The position numbers were made by a program, and so were the translations under genes. Below the pieces are notes generated by a model. It did no database searches, was not told where the DNA came from, and saw nothing but the letters and a program-made list of their open reading frames with translations. Shown here piece by piece: positions 25,692-34,713 of a stretch of 64,000 bases of DNA; position 1 is the first letter of the stretch, and the number at the start of each line of letters is the position of its first letter. The DNA is from JAVBWI01 sp036677445. GTDB lineage: Bacteria; Bacillota; Clostridia; Christensenellales; CAG-138. The stretch is taken from contig JAVBWI010000002.1 of assembly GCA_036677445.1 (NCBI GenBank), positions 124,001 through 188,000 on the forward strand. Reading direction: 5' to 3'.

Positions 25692-25886
25692 ATGGCAAGG
25701 AACAGTGTGCTTAATCCCGAATCCAAGTCCAAGCTGAATCAGTTCAAGACCGAGGCGGCGTCCTCGCTCAATGTCAACCTGAAGCAGGGCTACAACGGCG
25801 ACTTGACTTCCCGTGAGGCAGGGTCTATCGGCGGCGAAATGGTCAAACGCATGATCGCGTATGCCGAACAGAATATGCCTAAGTAA
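25692..25886 (+). CDS. Alpha/beta-type small acid-soluble spore protein 2
   Basis: A 64-residue copy nearly identical to the first, differing at a handful of N-terminal positions (NSVLNPESKSKL, FKTEAASSLNV). The DNA-binding half is unchanged. GAAAGGAGAA precedes the ATG. The spacer before it contains an imperfect GGCGCTGCC/GGCAGCAGCC stem followed by a T-run (about 25622-25676), so the first gene may end in a terminator and some transcription may continue into this one. A recent tandem duplication is the simple explanation. Confidence 0.97.
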   Translation: MARNSVLNPESKSKLNQFKTEAASSLNVNLKQGYNGDLTSREAGSIGGEMVKRMIAYAEQNMPK

Positions 25887-25979
25887 CCTGGTAAATATTT
25901 CGACGGCGCCGCCTATGGCGCAACGCCCTATCGGCAGCGGCCTTCGATAAGCAGTATTCTAAAGAAAGGAGAAACGCAA

Positions 25980-26216
25980 ATGGCAAGAAACAGTGTGCTC
26001 AATCCCGAGTCCAAGGCTAAACTGGATCAGTTCAAGACCGAAGTGGCTTCCTCGCTCAATGTCAACCTGAAGCAGGGCTACAACGGCGACTTGACATCCC
26101 GCGAGGCAGGGTCTATCGGTGGCGAAATGGTAAAGCGCATGATCTCGTATGCCGAGCAGAGCATGCCCAGTCTGGGCAGCACCAGCACCAGTACCAGCAC
26201 CAGAACGATGCGCTAA
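25980..26216 (+). CDS. Alpha/beta-type small acid-soluble spore protein 3, C-terminally extended
   Basis: A 78-residue third copy. The first 61 residues match the other two (NLKQGYNGDLTSREAGSIGG), but instead of ending NMPK it continues SMPSLGSTSTSTSTRTMR. The Ser/Thr tail is encoded by an AGCACC/AGTACC-type short repeat, so it probably arose by slippage. AAAGGAGAA precedes the ATG. Last gene of the cluster, followed by a strong bidirectional terminator. Confidence 0.96.
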   Translation: MARNSVLNPESKAKLDQFKTEVASSLNVNLKQGYNGDLTSREAGSIGGEMVKRMISYAEQSMPSLGSTSTSTSTRTMR

Positions 26217-26242
26217 GCGCGCGTGTCATAAGGGATAGAAAT

Positions 26243-26282
26243 AAACGGGCCGCGGCGTTTCCATGAACGCTGCGGCCCGTTT
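26243..26282. terminator. Bidirectional terminator between spore-protein and amidase genes
   Basis: AAACGGGCCGCGGCGTT (26243-26259) pairs with AACGCTGCGGCCCGTTT (26266-26282) through 17 positions with one G-U, and has A/T runs on both sides. It serves the plus-strand spore gene and the minus-strand amidase gene. Confidence 0.85.
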
Positions 26283-26310
26283 GAAATATATAAACACGCG
26301 AAGTGTTACT

Positions 26311-27342
26311 TTACGTAGTTGAGAAATATGCGGTCAGCCCCTTATAAATGCCCTCCGCACAGTACTGCTGATAGTAGGTGCGGTTTAAACGTACATCTTC
26401 CGTTGGATTGGAAAGATACCCAAGCTCCACTGTGGCTACGGGGCTCCATGACCAGTTGAAGCCGGTCTGATCCGTTTTTGTAAGCACCGAAAGCTGCGCC
26501 GCGCCGGTCGCTTCACATACCGAGGTGAGCAGGTTTTTTGCTAGTTTCAGGCTGTCATCCGCAATTTCCGGCTTAATTACAGACGAGGGGCAGAGCACAT
26601 GCACGCCGTTTACAGCGCGGTCGGTACTGTAATCGCAATGGATCCGTACCCAGCAGTCCACATCCGCGTCATTCATGGCTTGCGCGCGCTCAATATTGGA
26701 AAGCTGCACATCGTTTTCCGTGCGCGTCATAAATACGACGGCGCCCGCTTTTTCCAGCAGGCTTTGCAATTTCTTTGCAACAAGAAGTGTGATCTCATAC
26801 TCCGGCACATTGGTTTTAATACCGACTGCGCCTGCGCTCATACGCTCCTTGGAACGCATCGATCCGGGGGCCACGAGTTCATATGTGTGGTCGGCGTTTT
26901 TTTGGTGCCCTGCATCAATGCCTATCCGCTTGCCGGAAAGCGATGCTTCAGTAGGCGATGCTTCAGTAGGCGATGCTGCGCCGGCTTGCACGTTATCCTG
27001 CGCCTGTGCGGCGGCAAACGTGCCGTTTTGCAGCGTAGTGAAGGCGCTGTTGAACGCATTGATCGTCTGTATGCCGCAAATGCCGTCCGAATCGATACCA
27101 AGCCGAGCCTGCAGCAACCGTACCGCCGCCGCCGTACGCGGGCCGTAAACGCCGTCTACAATGGAGCCGTAAAGATCCAACTCGGTCAGGTTTTCCTGCA
27201 GCAACCGTACGGGTTCCCCCTGCGAGCCGATGCGCATGCTTGTCGCCGGCAAACGGGACAGGGCCTGTGATGCGCCCGCCGAGATGAAAAGCAGCATAAT
27301 GGCGAAAAATGCAGACAATATGCGCTTGTAGCGAACACCCAT
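26311..27342 (-). CDS. N-acetylmuramoyl-L-alanine amidase with peptidoglycan-binding domain
   Basis: Secreted cell-wall hydrolase, 343 residues. An N-terminal signal peptide (ILSAFFAIMLLFISAGASQA) precedes one PG_binding_1 domain (RIGSQGEPVRLLQENLTELDLYG, GVYGPRTAAAVRLLQ), a short linker with a TEASP repeat, and an Amidase_3 catalytic domain (GIDAGHQ first Zn His; VRIHCD second His; VATVELGYLSNPTED catalytic Glu). The layout resembles spore-cortex or mother-cell lysis amidases of the CwlC type, and it lies next to spore-protein genes, so a sporulation role is plausible but not shown. Confidence 0.93.
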   Translation of the reverse strand: MGVRYKRILSAFFAIMLLFISAGASQALSRLPATSMRIGSQGEPVRLLQENLTELDLYGSIVDGVYGPRTAAAVRLLQARLGIDSDGICGIQTINAFNSAFTTLQNGTFAAAQAQDNVQAGAASPTEASPTEASLSGKRIGIDAGHQKNADHTYELVAPGSMRSKERMSAGAVGIKTNVPEYEITLLVAKKLQSLLEKAGAVVFMTRTENDVQLSNIERAQAMNDADVDCWVRIHCDYSTDRAVNGVHVLCPSSVIKPEIADDSLKLAKNLLTSVCEATGAAQLSVLTKTDQTGFNWSWSPVATVELGYLSNPTEDVRLNRTYYQQYCAEGIYKGLTAYFSTT

Positions 27343-27661
27343 TGGCCGGCCTCCTCTTGATGCTTATGACATATCGCAGTATATCCCCCAAAACGGGTTC
27401 GACTGCTTAAAGTCCCGATTCGTATTTTATCACCCCGCCGCGCATTTTGTCATGTGGAATAGATAAACAAACTGTGAATTTCGACAGGGAACGTTATATA
27501 GTAATGCGGCCCTTTCTTTGATTATTGCTTTTATATATGTTAGCCGGCACGCATTGACGATGCATGATGCGGCTAGTATAATACACATAAACCAGATTGT
27601 GCATATTTTTGATTTTGGTGACCGGAAAAGACAATAACCCGCAGCGGGACACAATCAATAC
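27343..27661. other. Divergent intergenic region, amidase / aminotransferase
   Basis: I see no gene in this 319-base AT-rich stretch. It contains the aminotransferase promoter and the upstream side of the amidase gene. No riboswitch was recognised; a small CCCGCAGCGGG hairpin lies in the aminotransferase leader. Confidence 0.6.
27554..27582 (+). promoter_or_regulatory. Promoter of the aminotransferase gene
   Basis: TTGACG at 27554-27559 and a perfect TATAAT at 27577-27582 with a 17-base spacer, giving a leader of about 95 bases. Confidence 0.8.
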
Positions 27662-27682
27662 ATGCATCAAGGAGGATGTGTT

Positions 27683-28855
27683 ATGAAAAGCGAGACTCTT
27701 ATCTCCAAGGTCGTACAAGAAATCCCTCCTTCCGGCATTCGAAAATACTTCGATATGCTGGATGACAGCTGCATCAGCCTGGGGGTTGGCGAGCCGGATT
27801 TCGCCACGCCGGAAGGAATCCGTAAAGAGGCGCTCAAAAGGCTTTCGGTCGGCCGCATTCCGTACACCTCCAATGCGGGCATGCCGGAGCTCCGCGAACT
27901 GATTTTACAGTATCTGGAGGCGCGCTTTGACCTGACAGGGTATTCCCTGCCCGAAACGCTTATCACTGTCGGCGGCAGTCAGGCTATCGACCTTGCGCTG
28001 CGCGCAGTCATCAACCCCGGTGATGAAGTAATCGTTCCGGAACCGACATATGTCGCGTATATCCCCAGCATCAAGCTGGCGGGCGGCGTACCTGTCAGCA
28101 TCACCACCACCCACGAAGGCCGCTTCAAAATTTCGGCGGAAGCCCTGCGCGCAGCAATGACGCCGCGCACAAAGGCATTGCTGCTGCCCTTCCCCAACAA
28201 CCCTACCGGCGGCATTATGGAGCGCGCGGATCTCGAAGCGCTTGCCGAGGTACTTAAAGATACCGACGTGGTGGTCATTACGGATGAGATTTATGCGGAG
28301 CTCACCTTCAACGGCAAACGGCACGTGTCCTTCGCTTCGATCCCCGGCATGCGGGAGCGCACCATCGTGCTCAACGGCTTCTCCAAGGCTTTCTCCATGA
28401 CAGGCTGGCGGCTGGGGTATGCCGTGGGCAACAAGCCGTTTATCGCAGCTATGACCAAGATACACCAGCTCACCATGCTGTGCGCGCCGACGACGGGCCA
28501 AATTGCGGGCGTCGTCGCTATCGAACGCGGACTCGCGAATGACTGGGCGGATATACGATACATGACGGAGGAATATGATCGCCGCAGGCGGTATCTCGTG
28601 GACGCCTTCAACGATTTGGGGCTGGAGTGCAAGGAGCCGGAAGGCGCTTTCTACGTGTTCCCATCCATCCGTTCCACCGGTCTCAAGTCCGAGGAATTCT
28701 GCGACCGGCTGATGAACGAGCACAAGGTCGTCACCGTGCCCGGCACCGCATTTGGCGCTGCGGGCGAGGGGCATATCCGCTGCTGTTATGCGACGGACCT
28801 TGACAAAATCAAGATAGCGGTGGATCGAATCAAGGCGTTTTTGCAAACGCTCTGA
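27683..28855 (+). CDS. Class I/II PLP-dependent aminotransferase
   Basis: A 390-residue fold-type I aminotransferase. SLGVGEPDFATPEGIRKEAL, VGGSQAIDLALRA, PNNPTGG, the NDEIY-equivalent ITDEIYAEL, the PLP lysine in NGFSKAFSMTGWRLGY and the substrate-binding Arg in GEGHIRCCYA are all visible. This is the AspC/PatA branch used for aspartate, aromatic or branched-chain amino acids; specificity cannot be fixed. ATG 27683 has AAGGAGGA upstream and is preferred to ATG 27662. A GC-rich stem-loop follows the gene. Confidence 0.93.
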   Translation: MKSETLISKVVQEIPPSGIRKYFDMLDDSCISLGVGEPDFATPEGIRKEALKRLSVGRIPYTSNAGMPELRELILQYLEARFDLTGYSLPETLITVGGSQAIDLALRAVINPGDEVIVPEPTYVAYIPSIKLAGGVPVSITTTHEGRFKISAEALRAAMTPRTKALLLPFPNNPTGGIMERADLEALAEVLKDTDVVVITDEIYAELTFNGKRHVSFASIPGMRERTIVLNGFSKAFSMTGWRLGYAVGNKPFIAAMTKIHQLTMLCAPTTGQIAGVVAIERGLANDWADIRYMTEEYDRRRRYLVDAFNDLGLECKEPEGAFYVFPSIRSTGLKSEEFCDRLMNEHKVVTVPGTAFGAAGEGHIRCCYATDLDKIKIAVDRIKAFLQTL

Positions 28856-28878
28856 TAAATGTGATAAACTAACTTTGA

Positions 28879-28909
28879 GGCGGGTCAGGCCAAACGGCCT
28901 CGGCCCGCC
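28879..28909 (+). terminator. Stem-loop after the aminotransferase
   Basis: GGCGGG (28879-28884) pairs with CCCGCC (28904-28909), with an inner AGGCC/GGCCT stem and AAAC loop, followed by ATTATTAT. It is a probable terminator with a weak T-run. Confidence 0.55.
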
Positions 28910-28970
28910 ATTATTATCGAAAGACCTTATGAAAATACCCGAATGTACTCATTCGGGTGCGGGAGGATGC

Positions 28971-31106
28971 ATGGCATACGCGCTGGAGCTTTTAGCGCCC
29001 GCGGGCGCTTTCGGGCAGCTGACGGCGGCGGTGCAAAACGGTGCGGACGCAGTTTACCTGGGCGGACGCGCATTCAGCGCGCGCCGTTTTGCCGGGAACT
29101 TTGAAAACGATGAACTGCAGCGCGCGTTTGACTATTGCCATTTGCGCGGCGTGCATGCGTATGTGACGTTCAACACGCTGCTGTTGGACCGCGAGCTGCC
29201 TTCGGCGCTCGACTATGCGGCCTTTTTGCATGAAGCGGGCGCGGATGCGCTGATCGTACAGGATCTGGGACTTACCCGCATGCTCCGTACGCAACTGCCG
29301 GAAATCGCTCTGCACGCGAGCACGCAAATGGGCATACATGATGAAAACGGCCTAACAATGTGCGCCGAACTGGGGTTTTCGCGCGCGGTACTCGCGCGTG
29401 AGCTATCGCTTTCCCGGGTACGGGAACTGTGCGCGCATAGTCCCGTTCCAATTGAGTGTTTTGCACATGGCGCACTGTGCACGGCCATGTCCGGCGCGTG
29501 CTTGTTTTCCTCGCTTGCGGGCGGCAGGAGCGGCAACCGCGGCGCCTGTGCGCAGCCCTGCCGCAAGCCCTATACGGCGGAAGGGGCGGGGGAAGTGTAT
29601 CCCCTGAGCCTGGAGGATCTGTGCATGCTTTTTCATGTGGGGGAGCTGTATGACGCGGGCGTTATGAGCATCAAGCTCGAAGGACGCATGAAGCGACCGG
29701 AATATGTCGCCGCCATGGTGCGCGCCTACCGCATGGCCATCGACGGCGCGCCCGAAAACGAATTGGAGCAGGCGCTTCTCGATATGCAGCGCATATTCTC
29801 GCGCGGATGCAGCACCGGTTATTATTACGGCGCGGATGTGCCTGCGGGCGCGCGCGGCATATTGAGCGGCGAGGACGCCCCGCTTCTGAAGATTCGGGAA
29901 ACCTACCGCGGCGAGCAGCGCAGGCGCAATATACAGGCGAAGCTTACGCTGCACGCGGGCGAACCCGCGGAGCTGGCTTTGATGCTGGATGGCGTTTGTA
30001 CCGCCGTGCAGGGCGAGACGGTGCAGTCCGCGCAAAAACCGCCGGACCAAGCGCGCTATATTTCCCAGATCGGCAAGCTGGGGGATACGCCCTTCGCGCT
30101 GGAACACTGTGCATTGGACATGCCTGCGCCCGCGTATCTGCCCGTATCCGCGCTCAACGCCCTGCGCAGGGACGCCGTACAGGTGCTCAGCGACATGCTT
30201 TTTGTGCGGCGGGAGAAGGTTATGCCGGTGTTGCCGCCGCTTCCCCCGCCACGGGGGAACGCCGCGCCGAAAGTGCTCGCCATCGTGCCGGATGTGGATC
30301 GCGCGAGGGCCGCATACGGCGCTGGGTCGGACGAGGTCGCGATCGAACCCCGTTGCCCGGATATGGCGCGTGAGGCGCTCGAGGCGCTGCAGGGCTTCCG
30401 GGCGCAGGGGAAACGCCTGTTTTTACAGTTGCCCGCCGCGGATTTTTCAGGCCGTGCGCAACACGTTTGGCGGGAGCTGATGCAAAGCGGGCTGGCGGAC
30501 GGCGGCGTTGCGCAAAACGCAGGCCAGGTGCAGATGATCGAAGGTATTCGCATCGCGGGCTATCTATGCAATGCGACGAACGCGCAGGCGGCGGCGCAGC
30601 TGTTCGCGCTCGGGTTCGATCGCGTGCTGCTGTCTTTGGAATTGACCAGGCCGCAGCTGCGCGACCTGATAACGCTTGGCGGCGTGGGCGTATACGCCTA
30701 CGGCCGCGCGCAACTGATGCAGCTTTGGTACTGCCCATACCGCCGTGCGGGCGGCTGCCGCGATTGCGGCGCAACAAAAAAACCGCATGCGCTGGTGGAT
30801 GAGGCAGGACGCGTTTTCCCGCTCGACTCTGTGGCAGGGTGCCCCGTTACGGAATGCCCCGAAGCGGAACGCCCGGAATCGGGGCGGGGCGGCTGCCTGA
30901 CGCGCGTGCGCAACTGTGAGGTAATGGATATACTGGATGTATTGCACGAGCTGCCCGCGCCCGCCTGCGCGGCGCTGGAATTCGTGTTTGAAACGGGGGA
31001 GGAAGTCGCCGAGCGCGTGCGCGCCGCGCGCACGGCGCTTTTGGGCGGCAGCCCGCCCCGGCGCGGCTCCACCCGCGGCCATTGGGCGCGGGGCCTGGAC
31101 TCTTAG
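28971..31106 (+). CDS. Peptidase U32 family protein (TrhP/RlhA-like)
   Basis: A 711-residue member of the U32 family, now linked to prephenate-dependent hydroxylation of tRNA or rRNA rather than proteolysis. The N-terminal TIM-barrel half shows ELLAPAGAFGQLTAAVQNGADAVYLGG, QDLGLTRML and GNRGACAQPCRKPY; the cysteines there and in WYCPYRRAGGCRDCG likely hold an iron-sulfur cluster. A perfect hairpin, CCCGAATG/CATTCGGG, lies at 28938-28957 just before the GGGAGGA ribosome binding site. The gene ends nine bases before mutS2. Confidence 0.88.
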   Translation: MAYALELLAPAGAFGQLTAAVQNGADAVYLGGRAFSARRFAGNFENDELQRAFDYCHLRGVHAYVTFNTLLLDRELPSALDYAAFLHEAGADALIVQDLGLTRMLRTQLPEIALHASTQMGIHDENGLTMCAELGFSRAVLARELSLSRVRELCAHSPVPIECFAHGALCTAMSGACLFSSLAGGRSGNRGACAQPCRKPYTAEGAGEVYPLSLEDLCMLFHVGELYDAGVMSIKLEGRMKRPEYVAAMVRAYRMAIDGAPENELEQALLDMQRIFSRGCSTGYYYGADVPAGARGILSGEDAPLLKIRETYRGEQRRRNIQAKLTLHAGEPAELALMLDGVCTAVQGETVQSAQKPPDQARYISQIGKLGDTPFALEHCALDMPAPAYLPVSALNALRRDAVQVLSDMLFVRREKVMPVLPPLPPPRGNAAPKVLAIVPDVDRARAAYGAGSDEVAIEPRCPDMAREALEALQGFRAQGKRLFLQLPAADFSGRAQHVWRELMQSGLADGGVAQNAGQVQMIEGIRIAGYLCNATNAQAAAQLFALGFDRVLLSLELTRPQLRDLITLGGVGVYAYGRAQLMQLWYCPYRRAGGCRDCGATKKPHALVDEAGRVFPLDSVAGCPVTECPEAERPESGRGGCLTRVRNCEVMDILDVLHELPAPACAALEFVFETGEEVAERVRAARTALLGGSPPRRGSTRGHWARGLDS

Positions 31107-31114
31107 GAGGTACT

Positions 31115-33469
31115 ATGAACGACCGAGTATTGTCTTTATTGGAATTTGATAAGATCCGCGAGCGGCTTGCGGGTTTGACCGCCTCCGATGTGGGGCGGGA
31201 AAACGCGGATGCACTGCGCCCAAGCGCCGACGCCGCTGCAGCACGATTACTGCTGCAGCAGACGACGGAGGCGGAAAGCATATTTATCCACGGCGGTCAG
31301 AGCCCTATCGAGAGCTTTCCGGATGTCCGCCCGACATTAAAACGCATCCACGCCGCGCTGTCGCTGAGCATCCGGGAACTGCTTGCCATTTCCCGCTGCC
31401 TGCATGTGAGCCGCGTTGCGCGCGAGCGCCTGACCCAAAGTGAAACGGCGGGCCTGCTCACGCACATGGCGGGGCGGCTTTGTGCGCACCGCAGCGTGGA
31501 GGAGGATATCGACCGCTGCTTTGTAAGCGAGGAGGAGGTCGCGGACGCCGCCTCGCCGGAGCTTGCGAATATCCGGCGGCAGATGCGCATCGTCAACGAG
31601 CGCGCGCGGGACAAGCTCAACAGCATGGTGAAAAGCGTTACCTTTCAGAAATATCTGCAGGAGCCCATCATCACCATACGCAACGGGCGCTTTGTACTGC
31701 CCGTCAAACAGGAAGCGCGCCAATATGTGCCGGGGCTGATTCACGATCAGTCGGGCAGCGGTGCGACGCTGTTTGTGGAACCCATGGCGGTGGTGGAGCT
31801 GGGCAACGAATACAAACGTTACCTGGGCATGGAGCAGGAGGAGATCGAACGCATACTCGCGGGCCTGACCGCCGCGGTCGAGCCGTATGCGGATGAGCTG
31901 TACGAGAGTATCGACATATTGGGCGTGCTGGATCTGGTATTTGCCAAAGCCGTGCTTGCGCGCGAAATGCGCGCCGTTTGCCCTTCGCTATCACCTGAGT
32001 CGCCCATTAAAATCGTTGCGGGCAGGCATCCGCTCATACCCCCGCAAAACGTCGTACCCGTGGACGTGTGGCTGGGTGACGCGTTTCAGACGCTTATCAT
32101 TACCGGCCCCAATACGGGCGGCAAAACCGTCACGCTCAAGACCATCGGCCTGTTGACGTTGATGGCGCAGGCGGGTATGTTTGTTCCGGCGGCGGAAGGA
32201 ACAAAGCTGTGCGCTTTTGAACGCATATTTGCGGATATCGGCGATGAGCAGTCCATCGAGCAAAGCCTTTCCACGTTTTCTTCGCACATGACCAACATCG
32301 TGAGTATATTGAACGATGCGGATGCGCGCTCGCTGGTGCTGCTCGATGAATTGGGCGCGGGCACCGACCCTGTGGAAGGCGCGGCGCTGGCTATGAGCAT
32401 ACTCGAGACCCTGCACAAGAGGGGCTGTATCACCGCCGCCACTACCCATTACAGCGAGATCAAGGCGTTTGCGCTGACCCGCGCGGGCATGGAGAACGCC
32501 TCCATGGAGTTCGATGTGGACAGGCTCTGCCCGACCTACCGCCTGTTTATTGGCATCCCCGGCAAATCCAACGCGTTTGAAATCGCCGCGCGGCTGGGGC
32601 TATCACAGGAGGTCATTGAGAATGCGCGCGCCTTCCTCAAACAGGAGGACGTACAATTCGAGGATGTAATACAAAGTGCACAAAACCAGCGCCAGCATGC
32701 CGAGCAGGAAAAGCTGCAGGCGCAGGAACTGCGTTTTGAGCTGCAGCGCCTGCATACGCAGGTGGAACAGGAAAAGAAACGGCTGGAAGCCGAAAAGGCC
32801 CAGCTTCGTGCGAAAGCGAAGGAAGAAGCGCGCATTATCGTGCGGGAATCCCGCGAGGAGATGGAGCGCATCATTTCTGAGCTGCGCAATCTGAAAGGAA
32901 TCGATATGCGGCTGGTGGAGCGCGCTGTTCAGCAGGCGCGTGACGCGGCGCGCAAACGGGAGGATGCGCTGCTCGATTCCTTTGCGGAAGAGCGCAGCGA
33001 GGGCAGCGCGCCAAAGTCTGTGCGCCCGGGCGACCGCGTGCGCGTATTGAACCTGGGGCAAAACGCCACGGTATTGAAGCCCGCCGATGCGCGCGGCGAA
33101 GTGCAGGTGCAGGCCGGTATAATAAAGCTGATGGTCAAGCTATCCGACCTGCGGCTGATCGACGAGGTCATAAAGCCCGCTCCGATGAGTGCGACGCTGC
33201 AGCTTGACCCGGAGCACGCCCCCGCGGGACTGGAGTTGGATGTGCGCGGCAGAATGGTGGATGAAGCGCTTATGGAGGTGGACAGGTACCTTGACGACGC
33301 GGTGCTGCACGGCCGCGGCGAGGTGCAGATCATACACGGCAAGGGCACCGGCGCGCTCAGAAAGGGCATACAGGAGTATTTGCGCAGGCATCCCAAGGTC
33401 AGGAGCTTCCGGCTTGGCAATTACGGCGAGGGCGATGCGGGCGTGACCGTGGTGACGCTCAAAAGCTGA
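31115..33469 (+). CDS. mutS2: Endonuclease MutS2
   Basis: A 784-residue MutS2, implicated in suppressing homologous recombination and in rescue of collided ribosomes. The MutS core has Walker A GPNTGGKT at residues 331-338 and Walker B VLLDELGAGTDPVEG, followed by a long charged coiled coil (HAEQEKLQAQELRFELQRL and on) and a C-terminal Smr nuclease domain (LDVRGRMVDEAL, IIHGKGTGALRKGIQEYL). TAGGAGG precedes ATG 31115; the longer frame overlaps the U32 gene. It probably shares a transcript with the U32 gene. Confidence 0.98.
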   Translation: MNDRVLSLLEFDKIRERLAGLTASDVGRENADALRPSADAAAARLLLQQTTEAESIFIHGGQSPIESFPDVRPTLKRIHAALSLSIRELLAISRCLHVSRVARERLTQSETAGLLTHMAGRLCAHRSVEEDIDRCFVSEEEVADAASPELANIRRQMRIVNERARDKLNSMVKSVTFQKYLQEPIITIRNGRFVLPVKQEARQYVPGLIHDQSGSGATLFVEPMAVVELGNEYKRYLGMEQEEIERILAGLTAAVEPYADELYESIDILGVLDLVFAKAVLAREMRAVCPSLSPESPIKIVAGRHPLIPPQNVVPVDVWLGDAFQTLIITGPNTGGKTVTLKTIGLLTLMAQAGMFVPAAEGTKLCAFERIFADIGDEQSIEQSLSTFSSHMTNIVSILNDADARSLVLLDELGAGTDPVEGAALAMSILETLHKRGCITAATTHYSEIKAFALTRAGMENASMEFDVDRLCPTYRLFIGIPGKSNAFEIAARLGLSQEVIENARAFLKQEDVQFEDVIQSAQNQRQHAEQEKLQAQELRFELQRLHTQVEQEKKRLEAEKAQLRAKAKEEARIIVRESREEMERIISELRNLKGIDMRLVERAVQQARDAARKREDALLDSFAEERSEGSAPKSVRPGDRVRVLNLGQNATVLKPADARGEVQVQAGIIKLMVKLSDLRLIDEVIKPAPMSATLQLDPEHAPAGLELDVRGRMVDEALMEVDRYLDDAVLHGRGEVQIIHGKGTGALRKGIQEYLRRHPKVRSFRLGNYGEGDAGVTVVTLKS

Positions 33470-33535
33470 AAACTGCCATACAAAGTTCATAGTAAATTTC
33501 ATATTTTTGGAGCGCGAGAGGGAAGGGAGTATGTT

Positions 33536-33970
33536 ATGATACTGGTGAGCGCATGCCTGTGTGGCGTCAACTGCCGTTATAACGGCGGCAGCAAGCCGGA
33601 CGCCGGGGTTTTGGCGCTCTTGCGCGAGGGCAAGGCCATACCTGTATGCCCCGAGCAGCTGGGCGGGCTGCCCACGCCGCGTCCGCCTGCGGAAATACAG
33701 GAAGGCGACGGCGCGGCGGTGCTTTTGGGATCGGCGCGTGTACGCAATAAAGAAGGCCGCGACGTGACCGAAGAATTTGTAAAAGGCGCGGAGGAGACTT
33801 TGCGCATCGGCAGGATGTTTCAGGCGGAGCGGGCAATACTCAAAGCAAACAGCCCGTCCTGCGGCTGCGGAAGTATTTACGACGGCACATTTTCCGGAGG
33901 AAAACGGCAGGGGGACGGCGTGACCGCGGCGCTGTTAAGAGAAAACGGCATACAGGTGGAGGCAATATAG
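33536..33970 (+). CDS. DUF523 family protein (TudS-like)
   Basis: A 144-residue protein of the DUF523 family, which includes the 4Fe-4S thiouracil desulfurase TudS. Cysteines lie in the conserved blocks ACLCGVNCRYNG (Cys7, 9, 13), VCPEQLGGLPTPRPP (Cys38) and ANSPSCGCGSIYDG (Cys109, 111); one from each block can ligate the cluster. The name assigns a family, not a proven substrate. An AAGGGAG ribosome binding site precedes the ATG. It lies 36 bases before the two-component genes, on the same strand. Confidence 0.9.
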   Translation: MILVSACLCGVNCRYNGGSKPDAGVLALLREGKAIPVCPEQLGGLPTPRPPAEIQEGDGAAVLLGSARVRNKEGRDVTEEFVKGAEETLRIGRMFQAERAILKANSPSCGCGSIYDGTFSGGKRQGDGVTAALLRENGIQVEAI

Positions 33971-34005
33971 CGTAGCCGCCTGAATAGGATCGGAGGGATA
34001 CGCCC

Positions 34006-34692
34006 ATGGAAAACAACACCATACTGGTCATTGACGATGACAGGAATATACTCGAGATCGTAAAGCTCTACCTCAACAAGGAAGGGTTTTCCGTACAGGT
34101 GGGTGAACGCGGGGATACCGCGCTCGCGCTCTTTCGCGAGACGAAGCCCGCGCTTGTGGTGCTCGACGTGATGCTGCCGGGCATGGACGGATGGAAGGTG
34201 CTCCACCAGCTGCGCGAGGAAAGCGACGTACCCGTGATCATGCTTACCGCAAAGGGCGACACGCCGGACCGTGTGCAGGGGCTGGATCTGGGCGCGGACG
34301 ACTACATGGTCAAACCCTTCGATGCAAAAGAGCTTCTGGCGCGCATCAAGGCGGTGCTGCGCCGCTCGGTGGCGGCGGAGGGGGAACGGATCGTCTCGCT
34401 GCCGGGGCTTACGGTATCGCTGGAAAACTATAACGTAACATTGGACGACAAGGTTATCGAAATGCCGCCCAAGGAGATCGAGCTGCTGTTTTTCCTGGCT
34501 TCGCATGAAGGCCGCGTGTTCACGCGGGAACAGCTTTTGGAGCAGGTGTGGGGCTTCGATTTCTTTGGCGACAGCCGTACGGTGGATGTGCATGTCAAGC
34601 GCATTCGCGAGAAGCTGGGTGAACGCGAGGCGTGGCAGATTAAAACGGTATGGGGAGTTGGCTATAAGTTTGAAGTGGCGCGTGAACAGTAA
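34006..34692 (+). CDS. OmpR-family response regulator
   Basis: A 228-residue DNA-binding regulator. The receiver domain has the acidic pair in VIDDDRN, the phospho-acceptor Asp54 in VVLDVMLPGMDG, and the conserved Lys in DYMVKPFDAKELLAR; the C-terminal winged helix shows FTREQLLEQVWGFDFFGDSRTVDVHVKRIREKLG. CGGAGGGA precedes the ATG. The histidine kinase starts about 20 bases downstream and an HtrA protease follows, so an envelope-stress circuit is likely (compare CssRS-HtrA). Confidence 0.96.
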   Translation: MENNTILVIDDDRNILEIVKLYLNKEGFSVQVGERGDTALALFRETKPALVVLDVMLPGMDGWKVLHQLREESDVPVIMLTAKGDTPDRVQGLDLGADDYMVKPFDAKELLARIKAVLRRSVAAEGERIVSLPGLTVSLENYNVTLDDKVIEMPPKEIELLFFLASHEGRVFTREQLLEQVWGFDFFGDSRTVDVHVKRIREKLGEREAWQIKTVWGVGYKFEVAREQ

Positions 34693-34713
34693 TACCCGAA
34701 AAAGCTGGGCGTG

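Noticed and set aside
26930..26975. Short direct repeat (CTTCAGTAGGCGATG) as a mobile-element end
   Set aside because: It lies within the amidase linker and encodes a TEASP repeat; it is coding slippage.
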